A DNA stretch of 64,000 nucleotides from Bradyrhizobium erythrophlei. Lineage in GTDB: Bacteria > Pseudomonadota > Alphaproteobacteria > Rhizobiales > Xanthobacteraceae. Location: assembly GCF_900129425.1 (NCBI RefSeq), contig NZ_LT670817.1, forward strand, positions 3,720,001 to 3,784,000. Direction: 5' to 3'. The position numbers and the translations under genes are program-made. A model generated the notes under the pieces. The model was not told the DNA's origin and searched no databases. It saw only the letters and a list, made by a program, of their open reading frames with translations. Positions 16,252-25,498 of this stretch are shown here, one piece after another; position 1 is the stretch's first letter; every line of letters starts with the position of its first letter.

Positions 16252-17856
16252 ATGCCGCTCCATTCCAGCACCGACCCCGCTTCGTCCGACTTTGCCCGCA
16301 ACGCCGAGGCCATGCGGGCGCTGGTTGCCGAACTGCGTGAGAAGCTCGATCAGGTGGCTGGCGGCGGTGGCGAGGCCTCGCGTATCAGGCACACTTCGCG
16401 CGGCAAGATGCTGGCGCGCGAGCGCGTCGATCTCTTGATCGATCCGGGAACCGCCTTCCTGGAATTGTCGCCGCTGGCGGCCTACGGCCTCTACGGCGGC
16501 GACGTGCACTCCGCGAGCATCATCACCGGCGTGGGGCGGATATCCGGGCGCGAGTGCATGATCGTTGCCAACGACGCCACCATCAAGGGCGGCACCTATT
16601 ATCCAATGACGGTGAAGAAGCACCTGCGTGCCCAGGACATCGCGCGGCAGAACAATCTGCCCTGCGTTTACATGGTCGATTCCGGCGGCGCGTTTTTGCC
16701 CCAGCAGGACGAGATTTTCCCCGACGAGCGGCATTTCGGCCGCATTTTCTACAATCAGGCGCAAATGTCGGCGCAGGGCATTCCGCAGATTGCGATCGTG
16801 ATGGGCTCCTGCACGGCCGGCGGCGCCTACGTCCCGGCGATGTCGGACGAAAGCATCATCGTGCGCAATCAGGGCACGATCTTTCTCGGCGGACCGCCGC
16901 TGGTGAAGGCCGCCACCGGCGAGGTGGTCACCGCGGAAGAACTGGGCGGTGCCGACGTGCACTCACGGCAATCCGGCGTCACCGATCACTACGCCCAGAA
17001 CGACGGCCATGCGATCGGGATTGCCCGGTGCATCGTCGCTTCGCTGAAACCGCCTGTGCGCACCGGTCTGAACATGCGCGAGCCCCGCGAACCGCTGTTT
17101 GCGCCGGAGGAAATCTATGGCGTGGTCTCCGCCGATGGGCGCAAGCCGTTCGACGTGCACGACATCATCGCGCGGCTGGTCGACGGCTCCGAGTTCGACG
17201 AATTCAAGAAACTGTACGGCCAGACCCTGATCTGCGGTTTCGCGCATATCTGGGGCTATCCGGTCGGGATCATCGCCAACAACGGCATCCTGTTCAGCGA
17301 AAGCTCGCTGAAGGGCGCGCATTTCATCGAGCTGTGCTGCCAGCGCAACATTCCCTTAGTGTTCCTGCAGAACATCACGGGCTTCATGGTCGGCAAGAAA
17401 TACGAAGCCGGCGGCATCGCGCGCGACGGCGCCAAGCTGGTGACGGCGGTGGCGACCGCGGCGGTGCCGAAATTCACCGTCGTCATCGGCGGCTCCTACG
17501 GAGCGGGCAATTACGGGATGTGCGGCCGCGCCTACAGCCCGCGCTTCCTCTGGATGTGGCCCAACGCCCGGATATCGGTGATGGGCGGCGAGCAGGCGGC
17601 GATGGTGCTGAGCCAGTTGCGGCGCGACAATATCGAGGCCAAAGGGGGCAGCTGGTCTGTCGAAGAGGAGGACGAATTTCGCGCGCCGACCCGGGCGCAG
17701 TTTGAGGCCCAGGGCAATCCCTATTATGCCACCGCCCGGCTCTGGGATGACGGCGTGATCGATCCCGCCGATACAAGGCTGGTGCTCGGTCTCGGACTTT
17801 CGGCCGCGACCAACGCGCCGATCGAAGCCACTCGTTTCGGCCTGTTCAGGATGTGA
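16252..17856 (+). CDS. mccB: methylcrotonyl-CoA carboxylase, carboxyltransferase (beta) subunit
   Basis: A 534-aa acyl-CoA carboxyltransferase. It has the two crotonase-like halves: an N half with DSGGAFLPQQDEIFPDE and the oxyanion-type GSCTAGGAYVPAMSDE, and a C half with GFMVGKKYEAGGIARDGAK and GSYGAGNYGMCGRAYSPRF. The pattern NITGFMVG and the ending are those of MccB rather than PccB. It transfers CO2 from biotin to 3-methylcrotonyl-CoA, the fourth step of leucine breakdown. Start is the ATG at 16252, since the family begins close to there. The biotin carboxylase subunit follows immediately. Confidence 0.94.
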   Translation: MPLHSSTDPASSDFARNAEAMRALVAELREKLDQVAGGGGEASRIRHTSRGKMLARERVDLLIDPGTAFLELSPLAAYGLYGGDVHSASIITGVGRISGRECMIVANDATIKGGTYYPMTVKKHLRAQDIARQNNLPCVYMVDSGGAFLPQQDEIFPDERHFGRIFYNQAQMSAQGIPQIAIVMGSCTAGGAYVPAMSDESIIVRNQGTIFLGGPPLVKAATGEVVTAEELGGADVHSRQSGVTDHYAQNDGHAIGIARCIVASLKPPVRTGLNMREPREPLFAPEEIYGVVSADGRKPFDVHDIIARLVDGSEFDEFKKLYGQTLICGFAHIWGYPVGIIANNGILFSESSLKGAHFIELCCQRNIPLVFLQNITGFMVGKKYEAGGIARDGAKLVTAVATAAVPKFTVVIGGSYGAGNYGMCGRAYSPRFLWMWPNARISVMGGEQAAMVLSQLRRDNIEAKGGSWSVEEEDEFRAPTRAQFEAQGNPYYATARLWDDGVIDPADTRLVLGLGLSAATNAPIEATRFGLFRM

Positions 17857-17858
17857 CG

Positions 17859-19865
17859 ATGGATCGCCCCGCACAGTACCGGCGGTTTCGCACCCTGCTG
17901 ATCGCCAATCGCGGCGAGATCGCCTGCCGCGTGATCCGCACCGCCAGGGCCATGGGCTTGCGCACGGTTGCGGTTTATTCCGAAGCCGACTGCGACGCCA
18001 TGCATGTCGCGATGGCCGATGAGGCCGTGCTGCTCGGACCGGCGCGGGCGCGGGATAGCTATCTCAACATCGATCGCGTGATCGACGCGGCGCGCCAGAG
18101 CGGCGCCGAAGCCGTGCATCCCGGCTACGGCTTTCTGTCCGAGAGCGCCGAATTCGCACAAGCGTGTTCAGAAGCGGGATTGGTCTTCGTCGGTCCGACC
18201 GCTGGGATGATCAAGGCGATGGGCTCGAAATCCGGCTCCAAAATGCTGATGGAAAAGGCCGGCGTGCCGCTGGTGCCGGGCTATCACGGCGAAGCCCAGG
18301 ATGAGGCGACGCTGGCGAAGGCGGCCGACAAAATCGGCTTTCCCGTCCTGGTCAAGGCCTCGGCCGGTGGCGGTGGCCGCGGCATGCGCATCGTGCACTC
18401 GGCCGGCGAGCTTGCCGCCGCGCTCACCAGCGCCAAGCGCGAGGCCAAGGCCGCCTTCGGCGACGACCGCATGCTGATCGAAAAATTCGTCGAAAACCCC
18501 AGGCACATCGAAGTGCAGGTCATCGGCGACAGCCATGGCAATCTGCTGTCGCTGTTCGAGCGCGAATGCACCTTGCAGCGGCGGCATCAGAAGGTGGTCG
18601 AGGAAGCGCCGTCGCCGACGCTCGATGCCGGCAAACGCGAGGCGGTGTGCGCCGCCGCCCGCAAGGCTGCCGGCGCGGTCAACTATGTCGGTGCCGGCAC
18701 CATCGAGTTTGTTTCCAACGGCAAGGACGTGTTCTTCATCGAGATGAACACGCGGCTGCAGGTCGAGCATCCCGTCACCGAACTGATCACCGGCATCGAT
18801 CTCGTGGAATGGCAGTTGCGCGTCGCCTTCGGCGAAAAGTTGCCGCTGGCGCAGGATGAGATCAAATTGAGCGGACACGCCATCGAGGCGCGGGTCTATG
18901 CGGAAAATCCGCACAGGAATTTCATGCCGTCGGTCGGCCGTATCAGGACATGGCGGATGCCGGAGCCCTCGAACGGCCTGCGCATCGATGCCGGCTACCG
19001 CGAGGGCGATGCGGTTTCGCCGCACTACGACGCCATGCTGGCCAAGGTGATTGCGTGGGCGCCGACCCGCGACGCTGCGATTGACCGGCTCAACCGCGGG
19101 CTCGAGGACGCCGACGTGCGCGGCATCGTCACCAACATTGCCTTCCTGTCGGCGCTGGTGACGCATCCGGACGTCCGCGCCAACGCCATCGACACCGGTT
19201 TTATCGAACGTGAACTGAAAAACCTGACGCCGGCGGCTCCGGAGCCCGGCGATCTCGAGCTTTGCGCGGCCGTGACGGCGATCCTGAACGAAGAAGCGAA
19301 AGCCGCGCGAGGCGAAGCGCATTCGCCCTGGCGAACCGCGGGTTGGATGCCGGTAGGCCGGCGGCAGCGGGTGTTTACATTCCGCCACGGGCACGGGACC
19401 GAACAAGAGGCAGGCCTGCAATATGGCAACGGTCCCGCGACGCTGTCGATCGGCGAGCGCGATTTTGCCTTTGCATACGCTTCCAGGGATGCCGGCGGAT
19501 TCGACCTGACGCTCGACGGCATGAAATCGCACATCGTCGCCGTCGTCGAAGGCCACGAACTGTATCTGCGAACCCGCAACGGCCGTTTCGACCTGCACTG
19601 GGTCGATCCGTTCGGCGGCGACGACGAAGAGCAGGTCGGCGAGGACAAGATCATTGCACCCTTGCCCGGTACCGTGGTGGCGTTGCTGGCCGAAGTCGGC
19701 GCGACCCTGGAGAAGGGTGCGCCCATTCTCACGCTCGAAGTGATGAAGATGGAGCAGACCCTGCGCGCGCCGTTCGCGGGCGTGCTCAAGGTGATCAAAT
19801 GCAAGGTCGGTGATATCGTGCAAGAGGGCGTCGAACTCGCCGAGGTCGAGCCGACAGCGTCGTGA
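17859..19865 (+). CDS. mccA: methylcrotonyl-CoA carboxylase, biotin carboxylase/carrier (alpha) subunit
   Basis: A 668-aa protein with a biotin-carboxylase ATP-grasp core (ANRGEIACRVIRTARAMG at the start, HPGYGFLSESAEF, the Gly-rich loop GGGGRGMR, and EMNTRLQVEHPVTE) and a C-terminal biotinyl domain with EVMKMEQ, where Lys630 carries biotin. It carboxylates biotin with bicarbonate and ATP, then the MccB subunit uses the carboxyl group. The ATG at 17859 has AGGA seven bases upstream; a GTG at 17853 overlapping the mccB stop is a less likely start. It is in one operon with mccB and the lyase gene. Confidence 0.94.
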   Translation: MDRPAQYRRFRTLLIANRGEIACRVIRTARAMGLRTVAVYSEADCDAMHVAMADEAVLLGPARARDSYLNIDRVIDAARQSGAEAVHPGYGFLSESAEFAQACSEAGLVFVGPTAGMIKAMGSKSGSKMLMEKAGVPLVPGYHGEAQDEATLAKAADKIGFPVLVKASAGGGGRGMRIVHSAGELAAALTSAKREAKAAFGDDRMLIEKFVENPRHIEVQVIGDSHGNLLSLFERECTLQRRHQKVVEEAPSPTLDAGKREAVCAAARKAAGAVNYVGAGTIEFVSNGKDVFFIEMNTRLQVEHPVTELITGIDLVEWQLRVAFGEKLPLAQDEIKLSGHAIEARVYAENPHRNFMPSVGRIRTWRMPEPSNGLRIDAGYREGDAVSPHYDAMLAKVIAWAPTRDAAIDRLNRGLEDADVRGIVTNIAFLSALVTHPDVRANAIDTGFIERELKNLTPAAPEPGDLELCAAVTAILNEEAKAARGEAHSPWRTAGWMPVGRRQRVFTFRHGHGTEQEAGLQYGNGPATLSIGERDFAFAYASRDAGGFDLTLDGMKSHIVAVVEGHELYLRTRNGRFDLHWVDPFGGDDEEQVGEDKIIAPLPGTVVALLAEVGATLEKGAPILTLEVMKMEQTLRAPFAGVLKVIKCKVGDIVQEGVELAEVEPTAS

Positions 19866-19884
19866 GCAATCTTGTGAGGCCCGC

Positions 19885-20793
19885 ATGAGCGATTCCGTGC
19901 GCATCGTCGAAGTCGGCCCGCGCGACGGCCTGCAAAACGAAAAGACGCCGGTCAGCGTCGCCGACCGCATTGCGTTCATCGAGGCGCTGGTCGGTGCCGG
20001 GCTGCATACCGTCGAGGTCGGGGCGTTTGTGTCGCCGAAGGCGATCCCGCAGATGGTGAATTCGGACCAGGTGCTACGCGGCGTCAACCGTCGCTCCGAC
20101 AGCGAATTCCATGTGCTGGTCCCGAATGAACGGGGTTACGAGGCGGCGCGCGCGGCCGGCGCCCGAGTGATCGCGGTGTTTGCCTCGGCCTCGGAAGGCT
20201 TTTCGCGGGCCAATATCAACTGCGGGGTTGCCGAGTCGATCGAGCGTTTCAGGCCGGTCGTGGCCAGCGCCAGGGCCGACGGCATCAAGGTGCGTGGCTA
20301 TATCTCCTGCGTGCTCGGTTGCCCCTTTGATGGCGAGGTGAAGCCGCAAGCGGTCGTGGATGTCGCGAAGGTGCTGTGGGATCTCGGCTGCTACGAAATC
20401 TCGCTCGGCGACACCATCGGCGTCGGCACTCCGCTCAAGGCGCGGCATCTATTGCGCGCGGTGGCCGGCGCCGTGCCGATGGCCAACCTCGCGATGCATT
20501 TCCACGACACCTATGGCCAGGCGCTGGCCAATCTCTACGCCGGGATGGAGGAGGGCGCCCGTGTGATCGATTCCGCCGCCGGCGGCCTCGGCGGCTGTCC
20601 CTACGCGCCGGGCGCTACCGGCAATGTCGCGACCGAGGATGTGGTCTACATGCTCGAGGGCATGGGCATCGCCACCGGTGTCGACATGACGAAGTTGCTG
20701 GGGGCGACCAATGAGGTCAGCCGGCTGCTCAGCCGGCCGCCGGTGAGCCGGGTGGTATCGGCGTTGAATGCGAAGGTGCGAGCGCAGTCGTAG
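19885..20793 (+). CDS. mvaB: hydroxymethylglutaryl-CoA lyase
   Basis: A 302-aa TIM-barrel lyase that splits 3-hydroxy-3-methylglutaryl-CoA to acetoacetate and acetyl-CoA, the last step of leucine catabolism. It has the N-terminal metal/substrate motif VEVGPRDGLQNEK, the HFHDTYGQA metal-binding histidines, and the catalytic-Cys loop GGLGGCPYAPGATGN. The start ATG at 19885 lies 20 bases after the mccA stop, with TGAGG before it; longer in-frame extensions are not conserved-looking. Isovaleryl-CoA dehydrogenase and enoyl-CoA hydratase, which complete the pathway in many relatives, are not in this window. Confidence 0.95.
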   Translation: MSDSVRIVEVGPRDGLQNEKTPVSVADRIAFIEALVGAGLHTVEVGAFVSPKAIPQMVNSDQVLRGVNRRSDSEFHVLVPNERGYEAARAAGARVIAVFASASEGFSRANINCGVAESIERFRPVVASARADGIKVRGYISCVLGCPFDGEVKPQAVVDVAKVLWDLGCYEISLGDTIGVGTPLKARHLLRAVAGAVPMANLAMHFHDTYGQALANLYAGMEEGARVIDSAAGGLGGCPYAPGATGNVATEDVVYMLEGMGIATGVDMTKLLGATNEVSRLLSRPPVSRVVSALNAKVRAQS

Positions 20794-20879
20794 CAACCGG
20801 CAAACGTGTTGCGCGCAAGAAAACAAATTTGTCGAGCTCATTCAACAAGTATGCCTGACGGGCAAATCGCCCAAAGTCC

Positions 20880-21330
20880 GTCAACCCCCTCCAGAAAAAA
20901 TATTCTGATTTTCAGAAGTCGGCAAATCAGTCTATATCGATCGCATCCCGTTCCACTCGGAGGGGCGTTTCGCGAACGTCACGAACGTAGGGATGGGCTG
21001 TGATGGACGAAGGCGGCGCGCGAGACGGGCGATGCAGCTTGCGGACGGCCAAGGCGTGTGGTCCTGACATCTCGACGCTGGTGTCAAGTCGGCGGAAGCA
21101 ATTCCGCAGATGACGGTGGCAAAAGAGCCGATCGCCGGGGAGAGCACGAAGTAAGCCGTAAACCATTGCGCGGGGATGGCCGGGCGTTTCCGGTGTGACC
21201 GTGGCGCACTATGCGCAAAATTCCTGCCGCGGGCGCATCGGCGCCCGGCATCCCTGCGCCCTCTGATCGGAGAGCCCAAGGAAACTTCCAGCAAACCTCG
21301 GGCGAATTGCGCCGCGAGATTGCGAAGTCG
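20880..21330 (-). repeat. long dispersed repeat, copy A (inverted relative to copy B at 51980)
   Basis: About 450 bases of non-coding DNA are repeated, in the opposite direction, at 51980-52443. Shared blocks in order (read on the minus strand) include the AATCTCGCGGCG / GCCCGAGGTTTGC block, AGAGGGCGCAGGGA, GCGCAATGGTTT, CTCCCCGGCGATCGG, CGAGA(T/C)GTCAGGACCACAC and a T-rich end near ATATTTTTTC. The copies differ by many substitutions and short indels. Copy A fills the gap between the leucine operon and the TRAP operon. I see no transposase or clear terminal inverted repeats. Confidence 0.8.
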
Positions 21331-21448
21331 TATCTGCCGTTTGAAATTCGAATTAGAGGGTGGGCAAAGGTGCGCTCTTCGCGCCGGGCCCACCGCCGCA
21401 TGCGAGCGCGGCGCGAAAAGCGCCTTTGCTCAAGTTGCGGCTGCAACG

Positions 21449-22807
21449 CTACCTTCCCCCGTCCGGCCCCATCACCAGATTGGGCAGGCCCGTCGAAATC
21501 TCCGGCACGAAGCACAGCACCACCACGGCCAGCATCATCAGCAGCACGAAGGGCAGCGTGCCCCAGATCACCTCGCTCAAGGGGATATCCGGGGCGACGC
21601 TGCGAATGACGAAGATATTCAGCCCCACCGGCGGGTGAATGAGGCCCATTTCCATCACGATGGTCATGACGATGCCGAACCAGATGATATCGAAGTGGGC
21701 GGCGCGCAGCGGCGGCAGGATGATCGGCGCGGTCATCAGGATGATTGACACCGGCGGCAGGAAGAAGCCGAGTACCACGACCATGACCAGGATCGCCGCC
21801 AGCAATTCCCAGCGCGGCAGCTGCATGGCGACAATCGATTCCGCGACCGATTGCGAGATGTGCAGGTAGCTCATCACATAGGAATAGAGCAGCGACATGC
21901 CGATGATCATCATCAGCATGGTGGATTCGCGGATCGTCGATTTCAGGATCGGTGCCAGGTCGGAAGGCCGCCACACGCTGTAGATCAGCGCGATCAGCAC
22001 CAGCGCCAGTAGCCCGCCGAGCCCGGCGGTTTCCGAAGGCGTAGCAAAGCCGCCATAGAGCGCGATCATGACCCCGGTCAGCAGCAGCACGAAGGGCAGT
22101 ACCCTGGGCAGCACGTTGAAGCGCTCTGCCATGGTAAAATCGTCGCGGGTGAGAATGGCCGAGGTCGAGCCGGTCTTTTGGTAGAGCGCGCTGGCCGCCG
22201 CGTACTCCTTGCGAAAATGGATCACCGCATAGGCGCCGAACAGAGAGACCAGCAGCAGGCCGGGACCGATGCCGGCAAGGAACAGGCGCCCCAAGGATTT
22301 TTCCGCCGCGACCGCAAACAGGATCATGGTGATCGAAGGCGGCAGCAGGATCCCGAGGGTGCCGCCGGCGGCGATGATGCCGGCGGCGAATCCGCCGGAA
22401 TAGCCACGCTTGCGCATCTCGGGTATGCCGGCCGAGCCGATCGCCGAGCAGGTGGCGGGGGACGATCCCGCCATCGCCGCGAACAGCGCGCAGGCGAACA
22501 CGTTGGCGACGCCGAGCCCGCCAGGCACCCGATGCAGCCAGGCATGCAGCGCCGAATAGAGATCCTGGCCGGCACGGGATTTGCCGATCGCCGCCCCCTT
22601 GAGGATGAACAGCGGAATCGCCAACAGCGTGATCGAGGCCATCTCCTCGTAAACGTTCTGGGTCACGGTATCCAGCGAGGCCGCCGGCATATAGATGCCC
22701 ATGAACACTACCGCGACCGCGCCCAGCGCAAACGCGATCGGCATGCCCGAGAACATCGCAACCAGCGTGGCGAGGCCGTAGCTAATACCAATTCCAAGGA
22801 CGGTCAT
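21449..22807 (-). CDS. dctM: TRAP transporter large permease (DctM)
   Basis: A 452-aa inner-membrane protein with about twelve hydrophobic segments, the large membrane subunit of a tripartite ATP-independent periplasmic transporter. Family motifs include AMAGSSPATCSAIGSAGIPEM and AAGGTLGILLPPS in the first half and GFFLPPVSIILMTAPI and the HPPVGLNIFV segment in the second. The ATG at 22807 overlaps the end of dctQ (ATGA); a longer in-frame extension reads off-frame dctQ and is rejected. It couples uptake to the sodium or proton gradient. Order dctP-dctQ-dctM is one operon. The substrate is not predictable by eye. Confidence 0.94.
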   Translation of the reverse strand: MTVLGIGISYGLATLVAMFSGMPIAFALGAVAVVFMGIYMPAASLDTVTQNVYEEMASITLLAIPLFILKGAAIGKSRAGQDLYSALHAWLHRVPGGLGVANVFACALFAAMAGSSPATCSAIGSAGIPEMRKRGYSGGFAAGIIAAGGTLGILLPPSITMILFAVAAEKSLGRLFLAGIGPGLLLVSLFGAYAVIHFRKEYAAASALYQKTGSTSAILTRDDFTMAERFNVLPRVLPFVLLLTGVMIALYGGFATPSETAGLGGLLALVLIALIYSVWRPSDLAPILKSTIRESTMLMMIIGMSLLYSYVMSYLHISQSVAESIVAMQLPRWELLAAILVMVVVLGFFLPPVSIILMTAPIILPPLRAAHFDIIWFGIVMTIVMEMGLIHPPVGLNIFVIRSVAPDIPLSEVIWGTLPFVLLMMLAVVVLCFVPEISTGLPNLVMGPDGGR

Positions 22808-23355
22808 CGCCGCGCTGCCCCAGACAAGGGAATGATGATCTGCAGCAGGATCTGCACGCACAACAGCGTCATGCCTGACGCCATCAAGCCGTAGGGAATG
22901 GCGAGCGGCGGCGACCACATCGAGTTCGACACTTGTCCGTCGGCCCAGGCTTCATGGGCGAGCGTCCAGGATTTCCAGGCGAAGAAGCTGCAGAACAGCA
23001 GGCTTGCGACATCGACCAGCCATAGCCTGATGCGATTGACGATCGGCGGCAGCAGGCCGACGAACGCCTCGATGCCGATATGGCCGCGCTGTCCCTGCAC
23101 ATAGGCCGCGGTCATGAAGGTGGCGCCGACCAGGAGGAATACCGCCGCTTCGTCCTGCCAGTAGTTCGCGCTGTGAAACAGCGCGCGGCCGAGCACGCTG
23201 TCGCTGAGGATGACGCAGGCTGCGATCAGCGCGATGGCAGCTAAAAACACAATGACATTGTTGCAGACCGCAAGCCCGCGCTCCAGCGCCGCGACCAGGG
23301 TGTTGCCCGCCGCGCTGGAACGTTCGGTTTGATCCGGAAGCGGACCATGCATCAT
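22804..23355 (-). CDS. dctQ: TRAP transporter small permease (DctQ)
   Basis: A 183-aa membrane protein with four hydrophobic helices (around VIVFLAAIALIAACVILSDS, the FLLVGATFMTAAYV segment, and two more), a polar N-terminus, and the W-x-D-E motif NYWQDEAAVFLLV typical of DctQ. Start is the tandem ATGATG at 23355, which overlaps the dctP stop codon. The reading frame extends further up, but only as a shadow of dctP. Confidence 0.92.
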   Translation of the reverse strand: MMHGPLPDQTERSSAAGNTLVAALERGLAVCNNVIVFLAAIALIAACVILSDSVLGRALFHSANYWQDEAAVFLLVGATFMTAAYVQGQRGHIGIEAFVGLLPPIVNRIRLWLVDVASLLFCSFFAWKSWTLAHEAWADGQVSNSMWSPPLAIPYGLMASGMTLLCVQILLQIIIPLSGAARR

Positions 23356-24374
23356 GCGGAAACGTCGGAGGCGAGTTTCAGCAGGTTGGCCGCGGTCGCG
23401 GTTTTCGCGCCGTAGTCCTTCCACGCGGTATCGCGGGCGATGTCGCGCCACTTGCCGACGGTGGCTGCGTCGAGCACGCTGACCTTGGCGCCTGCCTTTT
23501 CATAGACCTTGGCGACTTCGACGTCGTCGTCCTGCGCGCCTTTCTTGCCGTACGCATCGAGCTCCTGGCCGACCGCCAGGATGATGTCCTGCTGACTTTT
23601 CGGCAGAGCGTCGAAAATCGATTTCGACATCATCAGCGGCTCCAGCATGAACCAGTAGGAGGCGTTGGCGCCCGAGGTCAGCGACTTCGCGACCTCCTCG
23701 AGCCTGAACGAGATCAGGCTGGTGGAGGAGGTGATGCCGGCATCGCAGGCGCCGGTCTGCATCGCAGTGTAGATTTCGTTTGACGGGACCGACAGCACCG
23801 CGGCGCCGGCGGTCTGCAGCACCATGTCCATCTCGCGTGAGCCGCCGCGCACCTTGAGGCCCTTGGCGTCTTCCGGGGCGACGATCGCTTTCGAGCGGCT
23901 GGCGACGCCGCCGGCCTGCCAGACCCATGTCAGGAGAATGATACCCTTGTCGGCCAGGAAATCCGTCAGCGCCTTGCCGATAGGCTTGGTTTTCCAGCTC
24001 AGGCCCTGATCGTAGGTCGACACCAGACCCGGCATCAGGCCGATATTGGTCTCCGGCAATTCGCCGCCCGCGTAGGGCATGGGATACAGGCTGATATCGA
24101 GCGCGCCTTTGCGCATCGCCGAGAATTGAGCGTTGGTCTTGATCAGCGAGGAGTTCGGATAGACTTCGGCCGCGATCTCGCCGCCGCTGCGCTTTGCAAC
24201 TTCAGCGGCGAACACCCGGCACAGCCGGTCGCGGAAATCGCCCTTGTCGATGGTGCCGCCGGGAAACTGATGGGAGATTTTCAGCGTCGTCGCGGCGTGG
24301 GCCGTTCCGATCCCGAAACGCAGGATGGCGGGTGCGGCAAGCGTGGAAACGAGGACATGGCGGCGTGTGAGCAT
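23352..24374 (-). CDS. dctP: TRAP transporter solute-binding protein (DctP)
   Basis: A 340-aa periplasmic binding protein. The first 27 residues form a signal peptide (MLTRRHVLVSTLAAPAILRF, ending at AHA) with a twin Arg, so export may be through Tat. The mature part has the DctP features: an early TTLKISHQFPGG strand, GALDISLYPMPYAGGELPE, the specificity segment GLKVRGGSREMD around the conserved Arg that holds a carboxylate, and NEIYTAMQTGACDAG. The Arg in KVRGG suggests an organic-acid ligand. First gene of the operon; its control region faces the MXKDX gene. Confidence 0.93.
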   Translation of the reverse strand: MLTRRHVLVSTLAAPAILRFGIGTAHAATTLKISHQFPGGTIDKGDFRDRLCRVFAAEVAKRSGGEIAAEVYPNSSLIKTNAQFSAMRKGALDISLYPMPYAGGELPETNIGLMPGLVSTYDQGLSWKTKPIGKALTDFLADKGIILLTWVWQAGGVASRSKAIVAPEDAKGLKVRGGSREMDMVLQTAGAAVLSVPSNEIYTAMQTGACDAGITSSTSLISFRLEEVAKSLTSGANASYWFMLEPLMMSKSIFDALPKSQQDIILAVGQELDAYGKKGAQDDDVEVAKVYEKAGAKVSVLDAATVGKWRDIARDTAWKDYGAKTATAANLLKLASDVSA

Positions 24375-24689
24375 AGAACTCTCTCCTGGACAGTTTTTTG
24401 GATTGGAAGGCGCGGATTGGCGTTGAAGATATACTAGCCGGTCTATGCCCTGACTTTCTCTAATCTGCTAGTTCGAGATCGAAGCCGGTCGAACCTCTCT
24501 ATTGCTGCGGCGCACACTTGCGGATTCGCCCGCGCGCACGATTTTCGCAGATGGATTGACCCGCTCAGTGTAGGTTAAATGCCCGCCAACGCGAAAAAAA
24601 TCAAACACGGGTAACAAACACAATCGCGGGTTCGTCGTTAACATTAGCGGCATCAGTCGCTTCCAAACTGTTCAAAGGATGACCAACCC
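24375..24689. other. divergent intergenic region between dctP and the MXKDX gene
   Basis: About 315 bases without a supported gene; open frames here are short and without ribosome-binding sites. It must carry the dctP promoter (minus strand) and that of the MXKDX gene (plus strand). I could not identify a convincing operator. Confidence 0.5.
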
Positions 24690-24941
24690 ATGACCATCAG
24701 CACCCGCATTGCGCTCGGAATATCTGCCGCCGCCGTTTCACTCAGTCTGGCGCTTGCGCCGGCCGCCTTCGCCCAGGACAAGATGGGCAAGGATGACGCC
24801 ATGAAAAAGGACACGATGTCCAAGGACACGATGAAAAAGGACACCATGTCCAAGGACACCATGTCCAAGGACACCATGAAGAAGGACGACGGAATGAAGA
24901 AGGATACCATGAAAAAAGACGACGGAATGAAGAAGAACTAA
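24690..24941 (+). CDS. secreted pentapeptide MXKDX-repeat protein
   Basis: An 83-aa protein with a Sec signal peptide (residues 1-28, ending PAAFAQ) and a mature part made of repeats of M-(K/S/G)-K-D-(T/D/G), such as MKKDTMSKDTMKKDTMSKDT. This is the pentapeptide MXKDX-repeat family found in proteobacteria, of unknown function; the very Met-, Lys- and Asp-rich mature chain could bind metal ions, particularly copper, but that is speculation. The repeat DNA is nearly identical between units, so copy number may vary between strains. Confidence 0.85.
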   Translation: MTISTRIALGISAAAVSLSLALAPAAFAQDKMGKDDAMKKDTMSKDTMKKDTMSKDTMSKDTMKKDDGMKKDTMKKDDGMKKN

Positions 24942-24961
24942 GCGCCGCGCTTTGCTATCCG

Positions 24962-24989
24962 CAGGCTCGCCTCAACCGGGGCGGGCCTG
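24962..24989 (+). terminator. hairpin after the MXKDX gene, possible terminator
   Basis: CAGGCTCGCC and GGCGGGCCTG form a 10-bp stem (one G-U pair) with an 8-base loop, 21 bases after the stop codon. No T-run follows, so intrinsic termination is uncertain. Confidence 0.4.
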
Positions 24990-25027
24990 TCACGTCTCGG
25001 GCGTTAGGCCCCTTTCGAAACCGTTAA

Positions 25028-25372
25028 CTATTTTCGCTTCTTGCGTGCGGCATAGCGGGCATCGCGCGCTGCCTTGCGTTCGGCTTCAAGCGCCACTTCC
25101 CGTGCCGCGGCCTCTTCCTTTTCGCGCGCGAGCTGGGCGGCGGCCTGCTCTGCAGCCTCGGCCTCAAGGCGTAGCTTCTCGGCTTTGGCGGCCTCGCGCG
25201 CCAGTTTGGCCTTGGCGCGTTCGGCGGCCTGCGCCTCGCGCTCGGCGCGCCGCTGCGCCACCGCGGGATCGTCGAGACCCGGCTGGCTGCGAAACTTGTT
25301 GAGGATGCTCTTCCTGGCTTCCTGCGCTGCCTTCTGCCGGTCCGCGAAGCTAGGTTCCTTGAATCCACTCAT
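25028..25372 (-). CDS. Ala/Glu/Lys-rich coiled-coil protein (DUF6481-like)
   Basis: A 114-aa highly charged protein: MSGFKEPSFADRQKAAQEAR, a QPGLDDPAVAQRRAEREAQ segment, then a long uninterrupted Ala/Glu/Lys/Arg helix that should form a coiled coil, ending in KKRK. This matches the small family of alphaproteobacterial proteins labelled DUF6481. Function unknown. The ATG at 25372 fits the family start (MSGFK); upstream codons in frame are not alike. Confidence 0.75.
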   Translation of the reverse strand: MSGFKEPSFADRQKAAQEARKSILNKFRSQPGLDDPAVAQRRAEREAQAAERAKAKLAREAAKAEKLRLEAEAAEQAAAQLAREKEEAAAREVALEAERKAARDARYAARKKRK

Positions 25373-25498
25373 TGAACGGGCCTTGTCGCTTTCATTGTTT
25401 GCTGTGAGACGATCGGCTGTGCGGTCGCGTTCGCGCGGGCCAGAAAAAGCTGCCTGCACGATCACGAGCGGTGTACAGCCGCCCGGACGGGGAAGCCA

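Noticed and set aside
16554..17705. 383-codon plus-strand frame
   Set aside because: An Arg/His-rich shadow of mccB in another frame.
18168..20087. 639-codon minus-strand frame
   Set aside because: Antisense shadow of mccA; composition and lack of domains fit GC-rich antisense translation.
24780..24941. Repeats in the MXKDX gene as a possible CRISPR or satellite
   Set aside because: They are 15-base units in frame within a coding sequence with a signal peptide; no spacers.
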